A DNA stretch of 64,000 nucleotides, taken from Cristatella mucedo (Eukaryota > Bryozoa > Phylactolaemata > Cristatellidae). This document shows positions 46,677-57,899 of the stretch, piece after piece. The first letter of the stretch is position 1. Each line of letters starts with the position of its first letter. The notes under the pieces were generated by a model that did no database searches, had not been told where the DNA came from, and saw only the letters and a list, made by a program, of their open reading frames with translations. A program made the position numbers and the translations under genes. The stretch is from contig WPIO01000009.1 of NCBI GenBank assembly GCA_009760855.2, positions 7,353,001-7,417,000 of the forward strand. The letters run 5' to 3'.

Positions 46677-49600
46677 GTAAGCGATCGACCGAAGTGCAGT
46701 TCCTCGGTGTGTCGGTCGCCCTTACAGCTGAGCTACCTGGGAGACCCTCCCCATTCTTCTTGGACCGCCCGACCTCCTCTGGTAGAAAGCGGTGTCAGGC
46801 TGCACGGGATACCAAACGAAGCGGTGTCTGGGGGCTGAGCGCTCGCCATCCATATCTGACCATGGCGGCCCTGTCACCACTGGTCCACGATGTGCGACCG
46901 ATCATCGAGTAATGCAGACGCTTTTTACAGGCCAGGGAAGACCCTGTTCCTCGCTGTGACTTCAAACTGCTGAGTGAATTCAACCATACTGCGATAGCCT
47001 CCAGCATCTCGATCAGTCCCGAATCGACTTTGAACATGGAGCCGTGGGTGCTAAGGTAATCGGAGCTGCCCTTGTTTTCGTGCTGCGAGAAAGCATGCTG
47101 ACCCGCGCTTTACCGTTTCCAATCAGCCGAAAGCCGGCGCACCACCAGTTAGTGCTTGCGGGAGTGGGCAGTTTGCTGCAATATGCTTGCTGCAAGAAAG
47201 CAAGTACTTTGTGGGGGTCGCCCGTTGATGTATCCCTTGAGGGTTATTCTGTGAGTGGTACTTCCTGAAGCCGTTGGGCTGACGAAATTTAGGTTCTGCA
47301 CTTCGGCTGCAGATGGCAACGTTCGTATATTCACCAGCGATGTGAAGAAAACTGTCGAGCTTAAGGTAAGGGGCCGTCGAATGCCTAGTGCAGGCGCTTT
47401 ATTGTGGACAGATGTATACTTACGCTTACACTTACACTTTACAACCTCAGGCCTGTCAGTACAAAGAGTCGGGAGATTGATGTGGAGTTGCAATGTGTGG
47501 GATGTGAAATGAACTGTCGCAGCAGCACACGACGTTCTGAGGCTCGTCTAGATTCACATCTCCTGTGCTCGGTGGGAGTTGATTGCACCTCGCCACCCTC
47601 CGAAAAGATCGTTAATTAATGTGACTAGCAAACCTTGAGGATGTCCTATCTCCGAACGACTTTATCTTGTTCAATCGGCAGAAAGCATGGGTGCGTTAGC
47701 TTAGTCGTCATTCGGTTGTACTTTGCCTTGATCCCTCCCAGCCATCCGGATCGACGAACTCTTCCAGCTCCTTTGCTGCATGTATTGATGACATCCGCAC
47801 CTGGCAGCAGTGGCAGAGCCAGTGGACAGGGAGGCAATTGGACAGAGGGAGGTGTCCATATCCAAATGGGCAAATTTTCCCAGGCCGTGGGACCTTGCCC
47901 CCAACCTGATCTCTTTCTTGCCTTCCAACCTGAAAATCCTGGCTCCACCTCTAAATGGCGGTGCACTTTCTTAAATTGAATTATGATAACATAAACTTAC
48001 CAGCTATTGGAATACCAGGTGTCATTTAGAAATTGGAAAATAATGCTCAAAATTGGCTCTGCCAGCATATCTCCTGTTGCATCTCCACGAAATCTAGGTA
48101 GTCTGTTCCAAAGTGACCTTTCATTAGACGACCACAATCAAGTCTGCCTACTTTTAGCTGCATAACACTGCTAAAATTCGGGCTTGATTAGACAGGGATA
48201 CTACATCTATATTGATCTGTGCATTTGTGACATCCCGTCTCGACTTCTGTAACTCTCAGCATGCTGATCTAGCGGGCTGTGCAATTAGGCACTTACAGCT
48301 TGTGGAAAACTCTGCAGCTATGCTTGTCTGTCGTGAGTGCCGCAGTTGCCATATCACACCACTTATCACCGATCTGCACTGGTTTCCAATCGAGGAATGT
48401 ATCGACTTTAAGGTTTTATTGCTCACTTTTAGGTCCCATCATTTGCTGGTTCCAGCTTATTTATGAGAACTATTACTGCACCAAGCTAGGCATCGTACTG
48501 CCTTCTTTTCTATCTAGTCACTTAGCTTTGCCTTGAACTAATCTCAAATCCTTTGGAGACAGTGCCTTTATTTAATTTGTGCTCGCAAAGCCTGGAAATC
48601 ACTCCCGACTGACGTCACGACATCTCCTGACGACTTTTTAAAAAAAAGTTAAAACCACGCCTGTTTTTCACTGTATTTGATGGGTCCTTGTGGTTGGTCC
48701 TTAGTGTGCTTGTGCATGCCGGCACTGTGCATGTTATCACTAATCATATGTACATGTTGACAATGTGCATGTTACCTCTAACCATGGGATCACACTTCCT
48801 TTGCAGTATGTCCAAAGGACCTTAAAAAGATTTAGTTCTCTGAGGATACTTTACAAATGTATTATTATCACTTAATATTATCAATATGCACGGTCTCTGA
48901 TGCCTGCCCGAAGGGTGTTGTCGTGCAAAGTGGCAGAAGCTACCTCCCATCTAGCAAAAGTGATTGAATCTAATCGGATGCTCAGCTGCTGCTCTTGCTC
49001 CTGCTACTCTTGCTTCTGCTCTTGCTTTTGCTGCTCTTGCTCTTGCTCTTGCTGCTCAGCTGCTGCTCTTGCTCTTGCTCTTGCTGCTCTTGCTCCTGCT
49101 GCTCTTGCTGCTCAGCTGCTGCTCTTGCTCTTGCTGCTCTTGCTCCTGCTGCTCTTGCTGCTCAGCTGCTGCTCTTGCTCCTGCTGCTCTTGCTCTTGCT
49201 GCTCTTGCTCCTGCTGCTCTTGCTGCTCAGCTGCTGCTCTTGCTCCTGCTGCTCTTGCTCTTGCTGCTGCTCTTGCTCTTGCTGCTCTTGCTCTTGCTGC
49301 TCTTGCTCTTGCTGCTCTTGCTGCTCAGCTGCTCTTGCTCTTGCTGCTCTTGCTCCTGCTCTTGCTGCTCTTGCTCTTGCTCTTGCTCTTGCTGCTCTTG
49401 CTCTTGCTACTCTTGCTCTTGCTGCTATGGCTTTTTTGCTGCTAGTTGCAACAGCATAATAGTGCGCCACATTGCACCGCATCACTGCTTCACCATTGAC
49501 CATTGCTTTAGCTTCTCTCGGGCCATGTTGGCTTCGTGAACAGCGCGGCATTCGACCGAGACAAGGGGCTCCGCGTGGCCAGCGTCGGCGACGACTGCAC

Positions 49601-52600
49601 GTGCCGCCTGTGGGACTGCAACGACGGGCAGGAGGTGTGCATTTTTCCTTTAAGGTCTGCCGGCGTCGCCGTACTGTTTCACGCCAGTGACAACACAAAG
49701 GTAACCGGCCCGTGACATGAGCCGGCCGCCCTATGCTGCTGGCCACCTTATGCTACTGGCCACTGCCTCGGGCTCGTGCAGAACGTGCGAGAGGCGATAC
49801 TGCGATATTTCTTGTGCACCTTACGAGCGAGCAGCAGCCGCTTGCTGTCGTGTGCTGTTGCCTTCAGCTGCCAGCCGCAGCCTTGCTGACTCGGAGCCTC
49901 ACTGCCTCGCCGATTTCGACCGGTGCATTACTGCGATGTGGCACTAGTGGCCCAGGCACAAGCCGTTCCACTTGCCCTGGGTGAAAGCAGCCAAGGGTCA
50001 TCAGCTGCTACGTAAACGAGGCTGCTGTTGAATCTGATGCTTAATTTACTTTTGACTGTGTGTCTCGGCTGGTCTTCCACTTAGAGCAAGCAGATCTGGT
50101 GCTGACAATAGTTGTTAAAGAAGTGGCTTCCATGCAAGCAATGACACAGAGCTGCGTTTCGGGGGGTGAGGACACTTCGATGATCCGAAACCAGTCGCCT
50201 TGCTCTGAGGTGACGTTGTAGAACTGGTTCGCCTGTCAAAGAAAGTCACCGTCTTGGCTACGAAGAAGAAAACGGTCATCTGAGGTTGCGAGAATTTAGG
50301 AGGGTGCCCCTTCTGCCTGATATGGCTGAAGAACAGCTCTCCGACATTGAGAAAAATTGTGGCGCTGCATAAACCTAGGCGAGCTCCGCATTTTATGTGC
50401 GCAGGCATGCAGCTTCTCCATGCATGTCGTTAACCATTTAGTCTTGCACGACACTATATAAACGACCTATTGTTATTATTATTAGTAACCTGAAATCCTT
50501 TGGAGATCGTGCATTTAGTTCGTATGCTCCCAAAGCTTGGAGCTCACTCCCGACTTGCTTCACAACATCCCCTGACTTGACCACATTTAAAAAGAACTGA
50601 AAAACACACCTATTTAGGACAGCATTTAGTGGATCCCTGTAATTCGACCTTGGTGTGCTTACGTGTGCTAATACTGTGCATGCTGCCACTAACCACACTT
50701 GCATGCTGACCATGTGCATGTCACCCTTAACCATGTTATTCTTCTTGTTTATCAAGCATGATACCACTCACCATTCGAGCGTGTTTCCTAACAGCAAATG
50801 TAAAGTGCAGAAAGAGATTGAGTTCTCTGAGGGCGCTTTATCAAGTGCATTAGTATTAGTATTATTACTACTAGCTTATGCCCGTGAAAAATCGAGGACA
50901 ATTTTAGTATTGCATTACAGCGTGCAACCTAATGGTAAGCTGGCCGTAGCTGGGGGGAGCCCGGCCTACAGACGGTCAAGAGCTTCACACCACGACCTGT
51001 GACCTGGGGAAGTGCTCAAATTTTGCCATCAGTCTCTTTTTGTTTTTGACTTTAAGTGAGGCGTTTGCTGAGGTTTGACAGCGCAGAAGCTCCTGCGGCT
51101 TTTCCTTCGTCAGCCTGACTCTTCCTGCTGTAGAGTTTGTCGTAGGCGATGATTCCGTTGAGTTTCGGCAGTGTGACACAGAGTGGCTTCCGTTGTTGCT
51201 TGGTTTTTCTCGTTGTCCGTTAGGTAGGCCTATAATCTGCTGACTTTGCTTCTAGCTGTAAAGACTCGCCGGTCCACAATGCTGGGTGGAAACCTCAGCC
51301 CCGCCCCCGTGAAGACCATCATGCATGTCCGTCGCTTACCAAAGGCAGGTGCAGCACGACTTCCTGTCGGCCTCGCTCACGCCGGCAGCTTTCCACTAAA
51401 TGCACCGCCGTTTTTCAATATGCTCACTCAGCTGGTCAAGGCGGAAGCTGGAAAGCGAGCCCGGCGTACCAGTCGCCAAATCAGGTGGCAGCAAAGGGGG
51501 GTCGTAGTGGAGAGAGCGTGCAAGCTGCTGGAATGCCTCGGTCACTCTTTGAACAATTCGTGGAAGTGCCAAGTCCTGTGAAGCTCTAGTGTTTCAATTT
51601 TCAGTAATAAACTATGAGAGGTACATTCTGCATATGCAAATTAGCAAAGTATCTCCCCTTTTTCTACGCTCATAATTGCCGTACCGTCGTAATACGACTG
51701 TAAATATTCAGCCAGGGACCCGTGTCGTGTCATATGTGTGCACCTGCCGTCAATGACTGTCACGGGCGGACTAACTAACAAATCTAGATCATTATGCCGT
51801 GATGGCACACTAGGTAAGGCGGTTGCTTTCACGACCTCGGGACCGAGGTCGTGGGTTCGATTCCTGCGGTGGGCGATTCTGTATCGCCACTGCAAGCAGT
51901 GGTGATAGCCGTAAAGGCTCTTCTGTCGCTATACAAAAAGAGGCTGTTTAATCAGCTAGGATTATAGGGGTAGAATATCACGAATGAATTAATGTGAACG
52001 TGGCATCAGTGACTATGATAGACTAATTAACAAACCTAGCTAGAGGAGCCAGCTCTTAAGAGGCCCGGCCTACTACCAGGATGGGTCTTTTCATAAAGCT
52101 GCGTCTACACTTTGGGTCCCTTCTTGGTCTTGCTTCGGTCTGTGGAGCATAGCTCAGCAACTCGTGGGTTTGGCCCAGTGGTTAAGGTGCTCGCTTTTAA
52201 TGACCGAGGTCGTGGCCTGGAGCCTCGTGGCACAGGTGAAGCGTCTGAATAGACATTAAGTCCTCTTAAGGAGCTATGCAAAAGAGTTATATTTGGTTAT
52301 TTTATTTATTTATTATGGATTTAGATTATTTTTATTAAGAAAAAGTAGAGGTCAGCTCATTCAGCAGCCTCGTTTTTTCTAGCCGTAGAAGAGCCGCAGC
52401 GGCTATCACTTCCGCTTCCGCGTTGAGTAGCTATGAATAGTGCTACTAGTTATATATAATTATAGTTAATAATATTAATATAAATAGTATTAATAAAAAT
52501 ATTTAATATATTATATATAATAATAAAAAATAATATATATAATAAAAATAGTTATATTATTTATATATATGAATATTGCACTGCATGACTCGAGTCTCTG

Positions 52601-53640
52601 CTGCCTGGGTGCGCGCAGAGCGGTTTTGCCCGTCAGCGTCGCACGAATGCTGCAGCCGTGATCGCCGTGTTGCAGATGTTGGTCGGTGAGAAGAGCAGCA
52701 CCATACGCTTGTACAATATCGTTGCACTGCAACCCGTCGCGTCGCTGACGTGCGGCTCCGTGGCTGCACCGCTGCGATCCGTTGCGTGGCATCCTGCCGA
52801 TCAGACGCAGGTGTACGCGCTAGCCGGGCCACAGTGGCTTGCCTTCGACATGTCCCGGTCGAGGTATGCCGGTCCTTCTCCTCCTTCCTTCCTTCCTTCC
52901 TTCCTTCCTTCCTAGGGTGTTTTGCTGTAGCTTGCTCGCTGCCTTGTTCTGCCTTGCCGAGAGTGGCTCGGTCGCTGACTGGCCACTCTGTGTGTCACGT
53001 GCTTGGTCCAAATCCGTTTCAGTCTTCCCTATCAGCACGGAGACGTGGGCGACACTTGCGCAGGCCGTTGTATTAGCTGTGCGTCGTCTCGTGCGAAAAT
53101 CGTTGCTACCGTGGCCGGCTGGGGAGCTCACCTCCGCGTGTTCAACGTTGGCATCAAAGGAAAGCAGGTGAGGGGAGACTGTGTACTTGCTTGGACGGTG
53201 ATAGCAGCCCAGGAAGAGGCAATGTGCTTGCTCTTCACGACCGAGGTCACCGGGTTCGAAACCGGCAATGGGCGATCCTTAATTATTTATTGCCAACTGC
53301 AAGCGGTGGTGATAGCCGTCAAGGCTACACAAATGAGGCTGTTAAAATAGTAAACAATTATATAATAAATTCAAAAATACATTCGATGGCATCGGTAGGC
53401 GCCCGAAAACATGGTGACGTTCCAGCGAGGTCACGAGTGCATACTTGCAGGCACTGCAATTGTAAAGATGCTTCTATCTGCACACTCGTGTTATAGGCTA
53501 ATTCAGTGACGTTTTGTTTTTAGTCTGTGATTGACTTTCAAGCGCCCCTTGGCAATGGCGTCTCGTGGCACAATAGCCAACCTGTGTTGGCTCTTGGTGG
53601 AGACAAGAAAGTGCACCTTTTCTTTGTCAATCAGCTGTGA
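46524..53640 (+). CDS. NUP37: NUP37 nucleoporin (WD-repeat), 7 exons, 329 aa, complete
   Basis: Nup37 is a beta-propeller subunit of the Nup107-160 (Y) complex of the nuclear pore, also used at kinetochores. Exons: 46524-46676, 46931-47055, 47293-47365, 49512-49700, 52676-52863, 53023-53167, 53524-53640. They total 990 bases; phase closes at all six junctions and the length is close to human Nup37 (326). Diagnostic blocks: VRCIEFSPFE (exon 1), FCTSAADGNVRIFTSD (exons 2/3), LSGHVGFVNSAAFD and SVGDDCTCRLWD (exon 4), EKSSTIRLYN (exon 5), NGVSWHNSQPVLALGGDKKV (exon 7). A polyadenylation signal lies at 53897. The start at 46524 matches the family's N-terminus; an in-frame ATG at 46458 would add 22 residues unlike the family. 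Confidence 0.93.
46931..47055 (+). CDS. NUP37: NUP37 exon 2
   Basis: Acceptor CTTTTTACAG; reads AREDPVPRCDFKLLSEFNHT and ISPESTLNMEPWVL, ending two bases into arginine; donor GTAATC. It corresponds to the less conserved HHGVRVDGIAWSPE region, so it was recognised mainly by phase and the shared SPE. Confidence 0.8.
47293..47365 (+). CDS. NUP37: NUP37 exon 3
   Basis: One base completing arginine, then FCTSAADGNVRIFTSDVKKT and VELK; donor GTAAGG, phase 0. Vertebrate equivalent KFCTSAAD-K-RLFTSD. Confidence 0.93.
48060..48870 (+). mobile_element. LINE-A fragment in NUP37 intron 3
   Basis: ICAFVTSRLDFCNSQHADL, NSAAMLVCRECRSCHITPL and ECIDFKVLLLTFRS, then a decayed C-terminus, 3' UTR and tail (AAAAAGATTTAGTTCTCTGAGG) with a short ATT run. 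Same strand as NUP37. Confidence 0.8.
48982..49432. repeat. CTCTTGCTGCTC minisatellite with 50-base higher-order unit
   Basis: About 450 bases of CTG/CTC/TTG triplets built from a 15-base subunit (like CTCTTGCTCCTGCTG). CAGCTG marks recur at 49057, 49113, 49163, 49228 and 49326; the 49113-to-49163 step is a clean 50-base unit. Lies in NUP37 intron 3. Open in all plus frames, which yields meaningless leucine/alanine/serine/cysteine frames. Confidence 0.93.
49512..49700 (+). CDS. NUP37: NUP37 exon 4 (WD repeat)
   Basis: 63 codons from LLSGHVGFVN to ASDNTK; acceptor GCTTTAG, donor GTAACC. A classical GH...D-CR-WD repeat. Its acceptor lies about 75 bases past a 450-base CTTGCT minisatellite. Confidence 0.95.
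50485..50875 (+). mobile_element. LINE-A 3' end in NUP37 intron 4
   Basis: [19 protein letters not shown]-like segment at its start, 3' UTR with GTGCATGTCACCC, tail (AGAAAGAGATTGAGTTCTCTG) and ATT/AGT repeats. Same strand as the gene. Confidence 0.8.
51795..51962 (+). repeat. SINE-1 reference copy (NUP37 intron 4)
   Basis: Best-preserved copy: A box TGGCACACTAGG (51803-51814), perfect palindrome (51830-51853), B box GGTTCGATTCC (51854-51864), body CACTGCAAGCAGTGGTGATAG and tail AAAGAGGCTGTTTAATCAGC. Confidence 0.9.
52163..52290 (+). repeat. SINE-2 copy
   Basis: A-box-like TGGCCCAGTGGTTAAGG, altered B box, and tail GAATAGACATTAAGTCCTC. NUP37 intron 4. Confidence 0.75.
52355..52440 (-). repeat. 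SINE-1 tail/body fragment
   Basis: GTCAGCTCATTCAGCAGCCTC and GAAGAGCCGCAGCGGCTATC; no tRNA head. Confidence 0.6.
52445..52575. repeat. AT-only tract
   Basis: About 130 bases almost wholly A and T, with TATATA and AATAAT runs, about 100 bases before NUP37 exon 5. Confidence 0.85.
52676..52863 (+). CDS. NUP37: NUP37 exon 5
   Basis: Acceptor GTGTTGCAG; reads MLVGEKSSTIRLYNIVALQP, SVAWHP and WLAFDMSRS, ending two bases into serine; donor GTATGC. Confidence 0.92.
52884..52913. repeat. (CCTT)n microsatellite
   Basis: About seven CCTT units just after the NUP37 exon 5 donor. Confidence 0.9.
53023..53167 (+). CDS. NUP37: NUP37 exon 6
   Basis: Completes serine, then LPYQHGDVGDTCAG through IVATVAGWGAHLRVFNVGIK to KGKQ; acceptor CGTTTCAG, donor GTGAGG, phase 0. 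Confidence 0.9.
53198..53352 (+). repeat. SINE-1 copy in NUP37 intron 6
   Basis: Head with CACGACCGAGGTCACCGGGTTCG (altered B box), body CAAGCGGTGGTGATAGCCG, tail GAGGCTGTTAAAATAG. Occupies much of a 356-base intron. Confidence 0.8.
53524..53640 (+). CDS. NUP37: NUP37 exon 7 with stop
   Basis: 38 codons and TGA: SVIDFQAPLGNGVSWHN, LALGGDKKVHLFFVNQL. Matches vertebrate SGLSWHR-LP-CVIGGDHKLLFWV. Confidence 0.93.
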   Translation, partial: SVIDFQAPLGNGVSWHNSQPVLALGGDKKVHLFFVNQL

Positions 53641-53896
53641 TGTGTACTCGGTATATTGATGATGAGAGTGTCGCTGTGGTATACCATTTTGCCAGCACAT
53701 TATGCCTGTGCGAGCATGGCGAGTGGTTCAGCCGTCTACATGCTGGCAGCAGTGCCCTTGTGCAGAGCCCCGCCTCGGCGACGCACAGACGAGACTTTGG
53801 AGCTCAAAGCAGCGAAACAAATGATTTGGGCGTTGGATGACTGAGCTATGTGTTCTCAAATTTCATCCGTTATGTTTATTTAACGGCCGGAAGTTT

Positions 53897-53902
53897 AATA
53901 AA
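53897..53902 (+). terminator. AATAAA polyadenylation signal of NUP37
   Basis: Canonical hexamer 257 bases past the NUP37 stop codon, followed by AT-rich then GT-rich sequence. Confidence 0.7.
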
Positions 53903-54039
53903 GCAAACTGCTTTGTAACAGTCATAATTTGAAGTGTTGGTGCTATCGCATATACAATGTGTGGCCTCTGTCGTGTTTCTGTTTGTTTTTGTTTCTGGTG
54001 TGAATATCGGTTCTTATTTAAAATCGGTGACTAGATTCA

Positions 54040-54340
54040 AGCTTGGTTAATAATAATAATGATAATGTAACTGTATAACACCTTGAAACAACTTAATCTC
54101 TTTCTAGGCTCTTAGCATAGGCAGTAGAGGATGAACGTCAGTATGTATGGGTAGGCTGTCAATGTCACCGAACCTGATCTGACCGTGTGACTCCTCACTC
54201 ACCGAGCCACTGAACTCTATATGTGTCCGGGCATGGATTTGCCTGTGCTGGGTCTGCTAACAAAGCTCTTCGTCAGACAGCCTTAGTCACAAATCAGAGC
54301 ATTAGAATCTCAGCCCGCCAACCGACCACAGTCGCCTGAA
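54040..54340 (-). mobile_element. LINE-A 3'-end fragment
   Basis: AAT repeats, then CTTGAAACAACTTAATCTC and TTTCTAGGCTCTT, the minus-oriented tail; the rest is weakly preserved. Confidence 0.55.
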
Positions 54341-54351
54341 GTGAAACCGAA

Positions 54352-54353
54352 AG

Positions 54354-54395
<42 letters not shown>

Positions 54396-54425
54396 CTCTC
54401 TCTCACTCACTTCTCTCACTCTCTC
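54352..54425. repeat. (CT)n tract
   Basis: Nearly pure CT dinucleotides over about 70 bases with few interruptions. Confidence 0.93.
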
Positions 54426-54999
54426 TGCGAGGGCATGTGTATGTGTCACGTTTGATGCTCTTTGGCTGTTGCCTACTTCGGCTAGCTGTTAACACATATC
54501 AACTAATTGCAGCACTGGTCATATGACCACGAGGACGGCCTATTCCGACTTGCTGCCTAATTGGACTCAATCCTAACCTCTTCCTTCAGTTATGTCTAGC
54601 GACACGACATCAGCGAGCTCGTGGCTCGGTACGTACAAAAGAGCCACGTCGAGTTCCATACACATACGACTCCGACTCTAACGCCACTAAGACTACATGT
54701 GTGTTACACCGAGGTCAAGTTTTCTATAGCATACTTGAAGCCTAAGCAGCTTTCGGTGTGCTTACGGTAAACTACGGACTTAGTCTCACGAAACGTTGAG
54801 AAAGTGAGACGCATAGCTTGGTCAGTGTAAGTAGCATGGAAATAGCAGCTCTGGAGGACTGGAAAGGATGTGCCACAATTAGCTGCAGGAGAGTAGATGT
54901 CATAGCATAAGAATTACGGTGTGTGTTTCACTGTCTAGGACATTCGGAGCAAAAGCTTGTGTTACCAACGGTCTTTAAGTGTAGGACTAGAACGCTAAT

Positions 55000-55650
55000 T
55001 GATTGCCCTTCGACGACCTGAGGGCACGAGGAAGCTGAAACTGGTGCAGCAGTTCAGCTAGATATGAACGAGCCAGGTGCTGGTGGGCCTTATGGGTTAG
55101 GGTAAGAACTAAACTGTGTATTTGTTGATCAACTTGAAGCCGTCGAAGCTCCTGCAAAGGATACACTTAGTCAAACCTTTGGGATTTGCAAGCTAGCCTT
55201 GCAGCCATATTCATCACCAGCTACTGAGGCCTCGTGGCTTTATTCGGTAGCCCAGCCAAAATGAAATTGCAATTATCCAGCCTAGACAGAACCAGGGGGC
55301 TAGTTGATTTTTTTGCAAGCCACTGCGGTGGACTAATTTTAATCGCCTTAATCTTATGAGAGATCGGGCGTGACGGCCAGCTGTGGAGGCACTGAACATT
55401 CAAAAATTTAGGCACATGTCAAAGATGGCACATAAATTCTGAGTATGTGGTGACAGTACGACAACAACTTCATCACGAGAAATCGAATATCCAAGGCAAG
55501 CATCGAATACATCAGTTGTTGCAGCAGATTCCGACATCTCGGGGGACTCAAAGCCGACACAGCCAGTGGATAGGAGGTGAACGGAAACCTTCATGAAATT
55601 GCTGTGAAGTGTCGGATGAAACTCACTCCTCGTACACGTACGCATATCGA
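55000..55650 (-). mobile_element. LINE-B RT fragment
   Basis: Minus-strand SPLVLSRLDNCNFILAGLPN and KATRPQ match the SSLVLSRLDYCNYLLAGLPN stretch of the 45 kb copy; MSESAATTDVFDACLG and IFDMCLNF match its palm region. Confidence 0.7.
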
Positions 55651-56144
55651 GTTCGCACGCTCGCTGAGGGTCTTTGTCGGGGACTTTGAGTGGAGGAGAA
55701 AAATGTCGCGGAGTCAGGCGACAGGTGAGTCAAGGAGGAACGAGCGGTACCGCGAGGGTCACGTGACTGGTGCTTCGATTTGCTGGTAATTGTGCCGGCG
55801 ACCAGCCTAAGCTGTGATCCGAGGATACCGTGCGATGCGGTCGGCTTTCGGTCGCGTTATTAGAAAGGCAGCCGTGTTAGGTCGGCAAACTGGACGACCT
55901 GCTTATAATGCACTGATCAGTTCACAAACGAAACTAGTAATAAAATTGACATGCTTCGTTTGCACCACCTGAAAGTCGCCTAGAAAGAGATTCAGTTCGC
56001 TTTGTATGCCTCCGGCAAGTCGTCGCCTGAGCGCCCAAAAACGGTCTTATCTCGGCTTTGCTAATTCCTACGGACAACCGAACAATCAAATGAATGAACA
56101 CACATACAGCTAACCTTCGGCGAAACGGGACACTTAAATAAGAT

Positions 56145-56312
56145 AAAAAATAATTATAATTCTTGTGTATAGCAGCCCAAGAGAATCTAATCTCTGTTCA
56201 GGCGCTTCAAATACGCCACGTGGCTCGAGCCCATGACCTCGGTCATCAAATGCATTCACCTTGACCTCGGTCATCAAAGGCGAGCACCTTAACCTATGAG
56301 AAAAACCAGGAC
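56145..56312 (-). repeat. SINE-2 copy with short internal duplication
   Basis: Standard tail and GGCTCGAGCCC box. The segment containing CACCTTGACCTCGGTCATCAAA repeats the preceding CCTCGGTCATCAAATG, a local duplication. Confidence 0.75.
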
Positions 56313-56550
56313 GGCAGGCTACTGACGGTCGTTCAGTCATCCGGTGCTGACCTCGACTACAGGCAAAGTTTCGTTTAGATTAACTGCTCCTCATACTCTA
56401 CTGTACTCCTCACCTCGGCTGAGCCAGGTACATGATCCGCAGGCTGTGACCAGACATTTTGTACAAACGACATTCGCAGTTAGTACGCCGGAAGTGATAA
56501 CTAGCTAACCTGCTCACAATTTTTTCTGGACAAATGCAATGGCCTGCGAA

Positions 56551-56697
56551 GCGCCCTCGTAGCCCAGGAGGTAAAGTGGTCGCTCTTCACGACCGAGGTT
56601 GTGGGTTCGAATCTTGCAGTGGGCGATCCTGTAGTGCCAACTACAAGCTGCGGCGATAGCCGTTAAGGCCCTTCTGCAGCCATGCAAATGAGGCTCA
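56551..56697 (+). repeat. SINE-1 copy
   Basis: CCCAGGAGGTAAAGTGGTCG head, B box GGTTCGAATCT, body and tail GCAAATGAGGCTCATTTATG. Confidence 0.8.
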
Positions 56698-57039
56698 TTT
56701 ATGCAAATATTATGAGCTTTTTGAGCGTGGCTGCTGACTTTGAACTGGAGCCCGCTGATGTAATAGCCACGACTAGCCGTCTGATTAGCTATTTGCACGA
56801 CATTTATCTCGATCATGCACGACTTCCGACGAGGAAGGAGGACGATAGGAGGAGGAAGGAGGATGGTCGCAGCTTTCATCGGGCGATTTCCTGCTCCAGT
56901 CATCACGCTGAGCTTTAGCAGCTATAAGCTGCTAAACCTGAAGTTACCTCCCTACCGTACCAACTGTAATATAAAGGCAATTCTCTACATTTTTTCTAGT
57001 TCGCTGTTGTAAATACCGCGATTTTGAAGTATCCGATGG

Positions 57040-57205
57040 CCTCCCAGATTTAGTCTTCAAACTCGCAGCGACATCTACTCTCCTGCTGCCGACTATGGTA
57101 CACCTTTTCCAGCGGTCCTGAGCTATACAAAACTCTCCTGCGTAAAACCCACATGGTCTTTGGTTATGTGCAGTTACAGACGGTAATACATGCATACAAA
57201 CTCCA
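57040..57205 (+). repeat. LINE-B 3'-end copy
   Basis: CTACTCTCCTGCTGCCGACTA, then ACAAAACTCTCCTGCGTAAAA and CAGTTACAGACGG, matching the end of the 45-46 kb LINE-B but with the middle missing. Confidence 0.6.
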
Positions 57206-57635
57206 ATGCACGTCGCCAAGATTTTGACTTATATGTACTCCTCTTTGACGTGCACAGAGTGAGCCATGCGAAGGGGCGAGTACTTGCTCACGTTTAAAAG
57301 CAGCGCGGCTTTGAGGTGCCCATGGTGAACTGTCGATGCATAGAGGGCCATTTACTCAGGTTACTGGCGATTCCGAGAGCCTTGAATAGACCGACCGATT
57401 ATTACAGAAGCACAATTTATCTTGCTGACGGAAGGAGTAAGCAAAACGTTGGCGACGCTTTATCCGAGCTGTTACTTTTACACTCATCCAACAAGTTCTA
57501 CTCCTTGAGCTTAGACGTTCAAAGCTCTAGATTGAACCTAGTAAGATCTAGGCCTGTTGTCGGCTCTTTGAGGTCTTTCTCGTTCGGGGGAAGTGTGGCT
57601 TTCTCTCCTCTGCAGAATCTGTGAAATTGGAATCT

Positions 57636-57682
57636 GGATCTGAGGGCGCTTTATCAAGTGCATTATTATTATTATTATTATA
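57636..57682 (+). repeat. LINE-A tail with ATT repeats
   Basis: Only CTGAGGGCGCTTTATCAAGTG and the ATT run remain. Confidence 0.7.
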
Positions 57683-57729
57683 TCTGCAGTATATTCATCG
57701 CAGCCTGACTTGCCGCTCTCTCCTTAGAA

Positions 57730-57899
57730 ATACTAGCTGACTTAACAGCCTCTTTTGTATAGCGACAGATGAGCCTGTACGGCTGTCGCCCCGCTTGCAG
57801 CGGTGATAAAGAATCGCCCACCAGGGGATTCGAGCCCGCTACCTCGGGGCCTCGGGCATGAAAAGCAACTCCCTTACCTAGTGAGCCATCATGGCTCAC
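57730..57899 (-). repeat. SINE-1 copy
   Basis: Full-length minus-strand copy from AGCTGACTTAACAGCCTC to GAGCCATCATGGCTCACC. Confidence 0.85.

Noticed and set aside
48982-49432. Regularly spaced repeats suggestive of a CRISPR array
   Set aside because: Units are contiguous low-complexity variants without unique spacers, in a eukaryotic intron.
48900-49539. Three long overlapping leucine/alanine/serine/cysteine reading frames, also open on the minus strand
   Set aside because: They are the three translations of the CTCTTGCTGCTC minisatellite; no conserved protein and no sensible composition.
51795-51880. Possible tRNA gene (A and B boxes present)
   Set aside because: The head is a SINE-1 promoter: no cloverleaf anticodon arm, and it is followed by the SINE body and tail found in more than a dozen copies.
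57316-57624. 102-codon plus-strand frame
   Set aside because: No recognised family; ends beside a LINE-A tail, so probably decayed mobile sequence.
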